Part shown: positions 22,680 through 32,181 of the stretch, piece by piece | Numbering within the stretch: position 1 is the first letter of the stretch | How the letters are laid out: every line of letters starts with the position of its first letter | Assembly: GCF_009389715.1 (NCBI RefSeq) | Contig: NW_024067666.1 | Location: forward strand, 1,653,001 to 1,717,000 | Source of the DNA: Phoenix dactylifera | Lineage: Eukaryota; Streptophyta; Magnoliopsida; Arecales; Arecaceae | Direction: 5' to 3' | Length of the DNA stretch: 64,000 nt | Program-made: the position numbers and the translations under genes | Notes under the pieces: model-generated | The model's input: the letters and a program-made list of their open reading frames with translations, nothing else | Databases searched by the model: none | Told to the model about the DNA's origin: nothing

Positions 22680-22688
22680 TATATATAC
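22599..22688. repeat. (AT)n microsatellite with ATGT interruptions
   Basis: About 90 bp of alternating AT with a few GT/AC steps. It produces false tyrosine/isoleucine ORFs on both strands. Confidence 0.95.
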
Positions 22689-22689
22689 A

Positions 22690-23619
22690 CTAAAAATAAA
22701 TGCCAACAATCAAGCCACACAAACAACCTAAAAGATTAGATATAACAACTATTTAGAAGGTGGAAAACCATGTGCCTAGGCCATGGGCTTCTTACAAGCA
22801 AAAGATTCTGACTACTAATCTTTATGCTCTTTAAGTATACACATACACATTGACAAAAATAATGGGTTGCCAATCATTCTGCAGAAATAATAAGTGAATT
22901 ATCTACATCAAAAGTTCAAAAAAAACATGCTTCTAAATGAAGTGATACAACAATGGAAGTACAGTCCAATTTGCCTCCATTAGTTAGGCTTGTGTTAGCT
23001 TAGCATTGCTCTAGAGATGCACACAAACATGATCCTTCAAACTAGCCTCTTATTGGTGTAGCTCCGAATGGATTCTCTGCGCTGTATCCAATCATCTTAA
23101 AAAGTTTAGGCTTGAATTTAATTCTTATAATCTCCTAAAGTTACTTCAAGTCTTTCTAACTTTTGCTCGGAATCATAGAAAACCTTCGGATTTTATTCAC
23201 GCTGCAGCTTCTTGTAGCTGTCAATCACTGTCGACACCCATCTCTTTCCTGCATTGATAGTAACCGGACCATAATCTATGGACCATAGTCGTTTCATTGC
23301 CTCTTTCAGAGGAAAAGTCTATCCATGGCGGGTCCATTCACTTGAAAACAGAGCTACAAGCCAAAATGCAAAGAAGAAAACGCGAACCTGGCAGCCATCG
23401 GAACTATTAGCACGCTGGCTTCCTCAAACTTAAACATCTTAGCTTCCTGTGGGTTACGGCAATTTTCTCAGTCGAATCCTAACCGTGGTCCAGAGGCTTT
23501 GGAGAGGGCGGCAAGGAAAAGGATTGAGACGTAGAAGATGGCTGGTTTTAGTTAAACAAGTTTTAATTGATTAAGTGATGTTAGAATGCTACTAAAATTA
23601 ATTGATTTGATAAATCCTT
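22690..23619. other. Intergenic, nothing recognised
   Basis: No coding signal, tandem repeat or terminal pair was noticed in this mixed-composition stretch. Confidence 0.45.
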
Positions 23620-23880
23620 TACACTTTGATAGTCCTTTGATGAACCGGATCAAAACAACTAGATCCAATCCGTACAAACTAGATCCGATTTTTTGGGTGG
23701 GGATCTGATTATACATGGACTCGGTCTGATCCGAATAATCCGTTGGATCAAATATTGTAGCTATGGATCCGATCCAACCTGATTTTCTATTGAATTGGAT
23801 CTGGGTTCAAAATTAAGATCCGAACAAAAAATCGAATTGGATCGGAATCACTCATGACCTAAATATAGTGTTATCAGATT
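23620..23880. repeat. Dispersed non-coding repeat related to 22120-22320
   Basis: Both regions share the order TTTTTTGG..ATACATGGAC..CCGATCC..AATAACC/AATAATCC..GGTT/GGAT..TTCTATTG.ATTGGAT..GGGT..ACTCATGAC. They appear to be two diverged copies of one small element family, the first inside the Pack-type element. Confidence 0.55.
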
Positions 23881-23905
23881 ATTAATCATGGCGACTAATC
23901 AACAG

Positions 23906-24044
23906 CGCCCAGTTGAGACGTTAAACCTTCCGATTTGACCTGCCACGTGGATTAATACCACATATGCGTGCGGCTTCGGAGGCACGCATCTGACTCGATT
24001 TGCAAATGGAATGGAAAAGCTCAGATTGACGTCTCAACTGGGCG
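23906..24044. repeat. Perfect 16-bp inverted repeat spanning 139 bp
   Basis: CGCCCAGTTGAGACGT at 23906-23921 is the exact reverse complement of ACGTCTCAACTGGGCG at 24029-24044. The enclosed 107 bp include CCACGTGG. It could be a very small MITE or a hairpin-forming locus. No target-site duplication was found. Confidence 0.75.
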
Positions 24045-24049
24045 TTAGT

Positions 24050-24559
24050 TGGATTATCCCCAAGACTCAGCAGCTCCAACCTCCAAACATCGAAAAAATG
24101 CTTTGATTAGAGCTCGACTGGCCGTCCGAGTTCAAGCGAAGCAAAGATAGAAAAAGCCGGCGGAGAAGATGCCGGCCTCCAAAAAACCGATGGAGGAGGG
24201 CTGATGTCAAAGATATGGCAGTTCATGATGATCGGAGTACAGCCCGTGAGGACGAGGGTTGGATGGAAGATGAGACTCGTGGTAAACTAAAAAGGCGGAG
24301 AAACTAAAAGAAATACTGTTATCAAGTATCCACCAATATTTATAGTATCTGCTTTGCAAGTAATAAGGCCTACTAAAAGATAAACATCAAGATAGACTTC
24401 ACCAACTAGATAAAGATAAGAGATAATAATTGACTTGGTCTACTGAGTAATCACCCAAACTAATCCTGAAAGATAGAGATGAACTAGAAATCTGAATTAA
24501 CTTATCATGCTATGGTTGCTGCCCGTAAAATTAAGTCATCGATTAGTATATTATTGGAA
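24050..24559. other. Intergenic, nothing firmly recognised
   Basis: Short plus-strand open stretches occur at 24170-24295 (for example MSKIWQFMMIGVQPVRTRVG). They have no recognisable family and no promoter context, so I do not call a gene. Confidence 0.35.
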
Positions 24560-24905
24560 CACCTAATTTTGTAATATAAAGAATGCTCAGATGAGCACTT
24601 CTCAAATCCATTTTCTTGGAAAAACATATCAATATACTTATTTTATGCTCTTGGAGCTTGCTTCAACCCGTACAACTCACTAATTTTGGTTTATCTATTA
24701 AAATACATAAACTGAAAATCACCTTATACACTGACATATGCTGGAACTCCTATCATATTAAATTATTTTAATACACTTATTTCATGCTTTTGGAACTTGC
24801 TTCAATCCGTACAACTCACTAAGTTTGGTTTATCTATTAAAATATGTAAACATATGTTGGAATTCTTATCACATTAAATTGTTATTTACCAAGTGATCAA
24901 TTTTA
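24560..24905 (-). mobile_element. Ty1/copia reverse-transcriptase remnant, internally duplicated
   Basis: The minus strand encodes ELYGLKQAPRA, matching the conserved LYGLKQAPRAW box of copia RT, at about 24645-24680. A second diverged copy, ELYGLKQVPKA-like, lies at about 24778-24815. The two copies share about 100 bp and sit next to each other in the same orientation, so a short RT segment has been duplicated. Stops follow immediately. No LTR was recognised nearby. Confidence 0.65.
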
Positions 24906-25064
24906 ATTTACGAGATGTGGATGCTTATTAATCAAACAACATCAAATGCGGTGCCATGAAATAATTTTTCTCGTATAATTTTTGAGAGAAGGCTTTAAAT
25001 GTTGGCAAAAAAAGTCAATATATATACAATCTCAACAAGTTATAATTTTCCACCTGTTTCCTTC

Positions 25065-26064
25065 TGTTGCTGGTGGTCCAAACCGAGAACGATTGGCACT
25101 GCGGTGTGAACGGGGTTCCGTCTGAGTTGTCTTGGTTGGTGTTGGTTGCGCTCCACCTTCCGCCAAGAAACCTGCAAACAAGCCTTGCACCACCACCAGG
25201 GTGGTGATGGCCCTCCGACGGTCAAGTCAGAGGAGATTGGAGGAGGAGGAGAGGTGATAATCGCAAGTAAGAGAGTGCTCTGGGAGATATTGCTCACCTC
25301 CCCCCTTTCTCCCCCCCAGCCGCATATATACCTGGCTGGGGGGTCTCTCAGGGGGGTTCGTTATCGTGGGGCACGATGGTGTGGCCACTGACATGGCCGT
25401 TACAGGGCGTCGTGGAGCAGCACCGGGTACGGCCACGTCAGGGCATAGTGGGGCTCCGCTTTGTACGGCTGATGCAGGAGATCGTGGAGCAGCATCGGAT
25501 ACAGCCGTTGCAGGGAGTAGTGGAGCAGGAGGCCGCGGCGTGCCTCTGGGGAATAGCCTGTCGTTATCAAGAGATCTCCGACTCGGGGTCGGAGCGCTGG
25601 ATCAAGGGGCAGCCGACTCGGGGTCGGGCTGCGGAGCCGAGGATATCCGACTCGGGGTCGGAGCGCTGGATCAAGGGGCAGCCGACTCGGGGTCGGGCTG
25701 CGGAGCCGAGGACGTCCGACTCGGGGTCGGATTGCTGGATCAAAGGGCAGCCGACTCGGGGTCGGGCTGCGGAGCCGAGGACGTCCGACTCGGGGTCGGA
25801 GCGCTGGATCAAAGGGCAGCCGACTCGGGGTCGGGCTGCGGAGCCGAGGATATCCGACTCGGGGTCGGATTGCTGGATCAAAGGGCAGCCGACTCGGGGT
25901 CGGATTGCTGGATCAAAGGGCAGCCGACTCGGGGTCGGGCTGCGGAGCCGAGGACGTCCGACTCGGGGTCGGAGCGCTGGATCAAAGGGCAGCCGACTCG
26001 GGGTAGTCTTCCTGGGCGCGCGTGCCGGTCACGTGGGGCATGGCGGCTTATTTCCCCCGTAACA
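25065..26064 (-). repeat. 3' LTR of element 1 (1000 bp)
   Basis: On the minus strand it starts TGTTACGGGGG and ends CCACCAGCAACA. It contains a 69-bp minisatellite and a TATATAT promoter box near 25324-25330. Compared with the other LTR it keeps an extra ACTCGGGG 8-mer at the end of the minisatellite. Confidence 0.95.
25577..26005. repeat. 69-bp tandem repeat inside the element 1 LTR
   Basis: Units start TCCGACTCGGGGTCGGA at 25577, 25646, 25715 and onwards, about six units with one partial unit. The same array occurs in the other LTR at about 38205-38625. The period is 23 codons, so long false ORFs appear on both strands (for example repeats of WIKGQPTRGR). Each unit holds two near-palindromic CCGACTCGGGGTCGG cores. 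Confidence 0.92.
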
Positions 26065-26080
26065 GTAGCCCCCCACTTCC
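26065..26080 (-). other. Polypurine tract of element 1
   Basis: The minus strand reads GGAAGTGGGGGGCTAC directly before the 3' LTR. Element 2 has the matching GGAAGTCGGGGGGTAG in the same place. Confidence 0.85.
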
Positions 26081-26330
26081 GAGCCTGGAACCAGAAGGGG
26101 AACAGGTGAAGGGAGTGATGTTTCGGGATTGCCGCCGTTCCTCGGAGAGGCGCGCGCGCTTCGAGCTCCCCGCCCTTTTTATGGCGTATGGCGGTTATTG
26201 CTGACCCGGCAGTCTGAGGATTTCGGCGGACATCCTTCCTTAATGGTGTCGATTCGCCTTTGGGGCGCGAGCGACCCTTCGGCAGCCAGGCGTCCTCTGG
26301 CGTCATCGAGGCGTCACTTGCCTTTCCGCC

Positions 26331-26338
26331 TATTTAAT
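26331..26338 (+). promoter_or_regulatory. TATA-like box for the antisense unit of element 1
   Basis: TATTTAAT lies about 270 nt upstream of the antisense ATG, in a GC-rich context. Element 2 has TATTTAAA upstream of its own antisense ATG. A possible leader intron (donor CCGGTGAGTTTT near 26472, acceptor GGCCATTAG before 26598) would shorten the 5' leader. Confidence 0.5.
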
Positions 26339-26599
26339 CGGGGGCCTTTCCCCGTCCGTCTTCTTCTTTACAGATATTTTCAAGTTTCCCCTTTGCGCTG
26401 CTGTTGCTGCCGTCGGACTGTTCACTTGTTTCTCCTTTGGCGCTCTCGGAGCCGTTCTTACCTCTTTTCCGGTGAGTTTTCCCCATTCTTCTACTTAGGG
26501 CTCTCCATACTTTCCCCTCTTATACTAGTGTACTCCAGTCGCTCCGGTCTTTCCCCCTTCCTGTCCCCGTCCTGACCGTAGGTTTATTGGCCATTAGGA

Positions 26600-28969
26600 A
26601 TGGGCGAAGTGAGAGCAGACCAAATTAAGTCGGAGCTGGTCGCCATAGACTTAGACAGACTCGTGGCTCGGTACCACCTTCCCGAGGCCTGCAACGCCAC
26701 GCTCCCGGGGCCTGAGGAGAGGATGTCCCATCCTCCTCCAGGGAAGATCGCCATCAATGAGGGCATTCTCCAGGCCGGGTTCCGCTTTCCCCCTTCGGAC
26801 TTGGTCATGCAGGTGCTACGGGGTTTAAGAGTGGCACCGACGCAACTGGTGCCGAACTCGTGGCGGGCCCTGACGGTCTTCCAGGTTCTCTGCCGTATGC
26901 ACGAGATCCCCGCCACCCTGAATGTTTTTTGGGAGTTCTACAGCCTGAGCGGCCACCCCCAGGACAAAGGGTGGTGGTGCTTCGCAGCGCGGCGAGGATG
27001 CGGCCTTGTCAAGGAGGCTCCTACCTCCATTCACAAATGGAAGGAGCGCTTCTTTTTTGTTGATGCAGATCCCTCTTGGAAAATCAGGGCGACCTGGGAG
27101 ACCCCGATGAAGTCTCCGATCGGCCTATCGAGACTGTCAAGGGAGGAGTCCGATGGCTTGGCCGCCTTGAAGGGGTTGGTTGCCGAGGGCCAGCTCCCCC
27201 CGGTGGCCCGCCTTATTTCCGAGGATACTTTGGTGAATGTCGGTCTGAGCTCGGTCCCCACCGACCGTGAGTCCGCCACCGATTCTTTCTTGACTTTTTC
27301 CCTTCTTTCGTCCCGTTCTTTCCTTTGGTTTCTCCGTCTCCGACTATCCCGTCCTTTTTGCAGAGATCGACGACGTCATGCGGTCGGTGAAGACAAAGGC
27401 TGTTGGTAGGGCGTCCCTGCTGGAAGCAGCCCAGAGGAGGAAACGAGCTCTTCCGAGCGGGGCCCCACCGGCGAAGAGGTCCCGTAAGGAGGTGCCTCCG
27501 ACGCCGACCGACGAGTCCGGGCCCACCGATCAGGGAGACGTCGTGGGCACGGACCGGCAGCTGACGCTGTATCAGCCCTCCGGTGGTAAGATTGCCGCTA
27601 CTTCCGGAGGTATCATCCGAGCCTGCCCGAGACGGACGGGTCGGACGTGATCGGTCCCCGACCCGGCCTTCGACTCGGTCGGCTCCTGATGACTCGAGGA
27701 GGGACGCGCCGAGGCCCCGACCGAGCGGGACCTTATCAATTCCTGGGGTGACCCCCGCCCCGAGCGCGATCGGCCGGACTCTTCCCCAGGCGATGGATAG
27801 GGGTAAGGCTGCAGAACCACCGTCCGGCTCTGGGGAGAAATCGGGGTCTGCCTTCACTACCGATGGCGCCCGAAATCTCATCGAAACAGTGCTGCTGGAG
27901 AAGGACCGTCGGCGGGTCCGGGAGTTGGAGGTCTCTGACGTTAGGGCTGCCAGCTGTGTCTGTCTCATGTCGGTGAGTGTTCTTCTGGCCGCTTTTCACC
28001 ATTTATTGGCTCTGTTGTTCTCCGCCTGACTCCCTTATTTTTCCTATTTCTTAGCTCGCCCAGTACATGATCCGTCTGGAGGAGTGCTACAAGGAACAGG
28101 CGGGGCTTCTGGCGAAGGCCGAGGACCGGCTGAAAGCAGTGGAAAAGGGAGGCCAGGCTGTGGCAGGCAGGACGACCGGGGACTTCGAGGCGAGGCTCCG
28201 GGAGGCCGAAGAGCGGGCACTCGGCTTTGCTGCCCTCGAGAAGCAACTGTTGGAGGCTCAGGAGCAGCTCAAGGTTGCCTCGGGTCTCGAGGGCGAGGTC
28301 AAGAAGGCGGATGAGCGGGCCGAGAAGCAGTCCCGGAAGGCTGCCGACTACCGGGAGAGGTGGGAGAAGGCCCAGCGGTCAGCCGACAACGCCCGCAACC
28401 GAATCCGGTCTCTTGAAGCTAAGCTGGGCGAATTGGAGTCGGCCTTGGAGAAGTCCCGTGCGAGCGATCAGGAGCTTCATTCGCGCCTGACGGAGGCTGA
28501 GGCTGCTCGCATTGCTGCCGAAGCGAAGCACAAGGAGGCTCTGGCTGAGCTGCTGAGGGTCTCCACCGAGGCGGAAGGCCGGATTGTGGCGAAGGTCTTG
28601 GAGGCGAAAGCCCAGATTATGGAGCGGGCAGAGGCGGCGCTGGCCGAGAGGAGTGCGGAAATCGGGCGTCAGGCGGTAGAGGCTTATCGCCAGTCCGCCG
28701 AGTTCGCTCATGATATGTCGGAGGCAGTACAGACCTATCGTCAGTCCGACGAGTTTGTCCGTGACGCGTCGGACGCGGGGGCCGAAGCCTTTATCTTAGG
28801 CTTCGAGGAGGGCCTGGCAAGGGTGTCGGCTAAGTACCCCGAAGTTGACCTGAGCGAGATTTCCCTTCTCGACTCCTCTCCGGCGCCATTGCCTGCTGGT
28901 TCTCCTGCTGCTTCCCTACCTCCTGCGGACGAGCCCGACGTTCCCGACCCGGGAGTTCCTCCAAGCTGA
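26600..28969 (+). CDS. Antisense, spliced gene-like unit of element 1 (Transposase_28-like domain plus coiled coil), frame broken
   Basis: It runs opposite to gag-pol. Inferred exons are 26600-27266, 27364-27972 and 28055-28969; the introns start GTGAGT and end TTTTTGCAG or TTTCTTAG. Exon 1 holds the domain seen in putative gypsy-type transposon proteins (Pfam Transposase_28, recalled), including APTQLVPNSWRAL, HKWKERFFFVDAD and SEDTLVNVGLSSVP. Exon 2 is basic and proline-rich (KRSRKEVPPTPTD). Exon 3 is a long Glu/Ala/Arg coiled coil ending DPGVPPS. The frame changes once near 27582 in exon 2, so this copy may be non-functional or have a further unseen splice. Function is unknown. Antisense ORFs are known in maize Grande and some other Tat elements. 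Its 3' flank has an ATGAAAATTAATG stretch near 29057 that could serve polyadenylation. Confidence 0.7.
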
Positions 28970-29150
28970 CCTCTTGTACCTTTCGTTGTCTTCTCCTTTT
29001 TTTTTTTTTGTATACCGGGGTTTTGCCAAATTGTATGGGCCTCGGCCTTGAAACAATGAAAATTAATGCAAGTTGAATGTTTCTTCATCTCGCCTTCGTC
29101 CTTCTTTTTCTTTTAACTCTCGGTAGCGTCTTGCTGACTCCTGGCTCCCG

Positions 29151-29884
29151 AAATTCTTCCGGCGCTAGGCCAGGCATCCGAGGGTTAGGCCTCAGGAAAC
29201 TCTTCCGGCGCTAAGCCAGGCATCCGAGGGTTGGGCCTCGGGAAATTCTTCCGGCGCTAAGCCAGGCATCCGAGGGTTAGGCCTCGGGAAATTCTTCCGG
29301 CGCTAAGCCAGGCATCCGAGGGTTAGGCCTCAGGAAACTCTTCCGGCGCTAAGCCAGGCATCCGAGGGTTAGGCCTCAGGAAATTCTTCCGGCGCTAAGC
29401 CAGGCATCCGAGGGTTAGGCCTCAGGAAACTCTTCCGGCGCTAAGCCAGGCATCCGAGGGTTGGGCCTCAGGAAATTCTTCCGGCGCTAAGCCAGGCATC
29501 CGAGGGTTAGGCCTCGGGAAATTCTTCCGGCGCTAAGCCAGGCATCCGAGGGTTAGGCCTCGGAAATTCTTCCGGCGCTAAGCCAGGCATCCGAGGGTTA
29601 GGCCTCAGGAAACTCTTCCGGCGCTAAGCCAGGCATCCGAGGGTTAGGCCTCAGGAAATTCTTCCGGCGCTAAGCCAGGCATCCGAGGGTTAGGCCTCAG
29701 AAAACTCTTCCGGCGCTAAGCCAGGCATCCGAGGGTTGGGCCTCAGGAAATTCTTCCGGCGCTAAGCCAGGCATCCGAGGGTTAGGCCTCGGGAAATTCT
29801 TCCGGCGCTAGGCATCCGAGGGTTAGGCCTCAGGAAATTCTTCCGGCGCCAAGCCAGGCATCCGAGGGTTAGGCCTCAGAAAAT
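29151..29884. repeat. 46-bp tandem array, about 16 units (element 1, 3' region)
   Basis: Units contain CTTCCGGCGCTAAGCCAGG and CATCCGAGGGTTAGGCCTC and repeat every 46 bp from 29157, with a few 1-4 bp indels. Two unit variants (GGAAATTC and GGAAACTC endings) alternate in places. The CATCCGAGGG..GCCTC core is shared with the adjoining 121-bp array. Confidence 0.93.
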
Positions 29885-31115
29885 TCCACTCGTTGGTCGA
29901 CCAAGGCTGGCGCATGCCGAGGCAACTGGTCGGGGCTTCAGGCTAGTCTGCTCCCGGGATGGTCATCGGGTTAGCCTGGCATCCGAGGGCCGAGCCTCGG
30001 GACCTTCCACTCGTTGGTCGGCCAAGGCTGGCGCAAGCCGAGGCGACCGGTCGGGGCTTCCGGCTAGTCTGCTCCCGGGATGATCATCGGGCTAGCCAGG
30101 CATCCGAGGGCCGTCAAGCCTCAGGAAATTCCGCTCGTTGGTCGGCCAAGGCTGGCGCAAGCCGAGGCGACCGGTCGGGGCTTCAGGCTAGTCTGCTTCC
30201 GGGATGATCGTCGGGTTAGCCTGGCATCCAAGGGTTGTCAAGCCTCAGGAAATTCCACTCGTTGGTCGGCCAAGGCTGGCGCGAGCCGAGGCGACCGGTC
30301 GGGGCTTCAGGCTAGTCTGCTCCCGGGATGATCATCGGGTTAGCCTGGCATCCGAGGGCCGAGCCTCAGGACATTCCGCTCGTTGGTCGACCAAGGCTGG
30401 CGCAAGCCGAGGCGACCGGTCGGGGCTTCAGGCTAGTCTGCTCCCGGGATGATCATCGGGTTAGCCTGGCATCCGAGGGCCGAGCCTCGGGACATTCCGC
30501 TCGTTGGTCGGCCAAGGCTGGCGCGAGCCGAGGCGACCGGTCGGGGCTTCAGGCTAGTCTGCTCCCGGGATGATCATCGGGTTAGCCTGGCATCCGAGGG
30601 CCGAGCCTCGGGACATTCCGCTCGTTGGTCGGCCAAGGCTGGCGCAAGCCGAGGCGACCGGTCGGGGCTTCAGGCTAGTCTGCTCCCGGGATGATCGTCG
30701 GGTTAGCCTGGCATCCGAGGGCCGAGCCTCGGGACATTCCGCTCGTTGGTCGGCCAAGGCTGGCGCAAGCCGAGGCGACCGGTCGGGGCTTCAGGCTAGT
30801 CTGCTCCCGGGATGATCGTCGGGTTAGCCTGGCATCCGAGGGCCGAGCCTCGGGATATTCCGCTCGTTGGTCGGCCAAGGCTGGCGCAAGCCGAGGCGAC
30901 CGGTCGGGGCTTCCGGATAGTCTGCTCCCGGGATGATCATCGGGCTAGCCAGGCATCCGAGGGCCGAGCCTCGGGAAATTCCACTCGTTGGTCGGCCAAG
31001 GCTGGCGCAAGCCGAGGCGACCGGTCGGGGCTTCCGGCTAGTCTGCTCCCGGGATGATCATCGGGCTAGCCAGGCATCCGAGGGCCGAGCCTCGGGAAAT
31101 TCCGCTCGCTGGTCG
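29885..31115. repeat. 121-bp tandem array, about 10 units (element 1, 3' region)
   Basis: Units carry CGTTGGTCGGCCAAGGCTGG, AGCCGAGGCGACCGGTCGGG and CTGCTCCCGGGATGATC. Repeat starts (ATG of GGGATGATC) fall at 29959, 30080, 30204, 30328, 30449, 30570, 30691, 30812, 30933 and about 31054: 121 bp with two 124-bp units. Each unit generates a false 81-codon ORF that overlaps the next one. Confidence 0.95.
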
Positions 31116-32181
31116 TGCGCTTGTCGCTCGCTGCCCGACGGAGTTTCTCCGTGGCCAGCCGCGATCATGTTTCTCCTTTTCTCTAAGCGTTGCCTGGGGG
31201 AACACGAGAAGGGCATTAAACGCTAATTAATGCGTTACCTGGGAAATCGGATCGCCAGCTGCTGCTTGCGAGGAGTGTTAGTTGAGCGGCCGCGATACGC
31301 GGGTTCTTCGAGGAGGATACGGCCTGAGCGCGAGCGGAGATATGTGGACCTAGGGGTACATGACACCCGGATTGTCCTGCACAAAGAATGCGGTTTAAGG
31401 AGAATGACGCTTAGGAAATCGCGGGGAGATACGCCTCGGGAGCCGGAACGGCTCCGATTTCAATGCGCCTGCATTTATTGGAGCCACCCGCATCGGAACG
31501 ACCAGGGGGCCGCAGTTTGGCTATAAATACAGGTGCAGGTACGATGGAGTTTGCCAAGCCGGAGCTGTTCAGGTTGCCATGGATCGCGGACCTCCTCCTT
31601 GGCATATGACTGAGAGACTCCTGTTGAAGGAAAGGGGAGACGCTCCCCTTGCGACTTCAGCCAACTAGCCGTTTCATCTGGGATCAACAAGGAGGGTCTT
31701 CCCGGCGGAGCTCCGCTCTAGGCGTTTCATCCGGGATCACATCTCCCCTCCTTGAAGTTCAGCCTCCCGATCGAGCTCTGCACCAGACGCTCAGTCCGGG
31801 AGCGCGCCTCCATATGCTCTTCCCCCTCGTATTCCTTCTCTTTCCTACCACTGGGGAGGATGGGAATATCCTTTGGAGGCGGCGTTCCCCTGGGGGCAGC
31901 GGGAGCTTCTTCTGCGGCGGCTCCTCGTCTTTTTGGTGAGGTGCTGGATGGCGCCTCCGGTTAGAAGCACCCACTTCCGGTGGGATTGCAGCTGCTTTGG
32001 GTTGAGGGTTTGGGATCCTCGGTCCTCAGCTCCACGGATTCTCCACCTCTTCTTTGCTTTCTTTACTCCCTAATTCCCCTCTGGGAATTCCTTGTAATCA
32101 CACGAGCACGCCATTGTAACCAGAAATTATTGAAATGAAAAGTGTTGCACCTTTTCAAATTGTCTTTCTGGCCTTGTTGTT
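31116..32181 (+). other. Element 1 spacer with a second plus-strand promoter-like unit
   Basis: TATAAATA at 31522-31529 (GGCTATAAATACAGG) is followed by about 600 nt of mixed-composition sequence and an end rich in AATTATTGAAATGAAAAG near 32130, just before the gag-pol stop on the other strand. It looks like a small transcription unit convergent with gag-pol, or a nested LTR relic. The 96-codon ORF within it (31649-31939) has no recognisable family. Confidence 0.35.

Noticed and set aside
22523..22739. Tyr/Ile-rich ORFs on both strands
   Set aside because: Translation of an (AT)n microsatellite.
25366..26109. Long repetitive ORFs in the LTR (247 and 228 codons) and copies at 37993-38857
   Set aside because: They are produced by the 69-bp minisatellite, whose period is a multiple of three.
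29959..31226. Series of nearly identical 81-codon ORFs
   Set aside because: Each is one unit of the 121-bp tandem array read in the same way; no gene.
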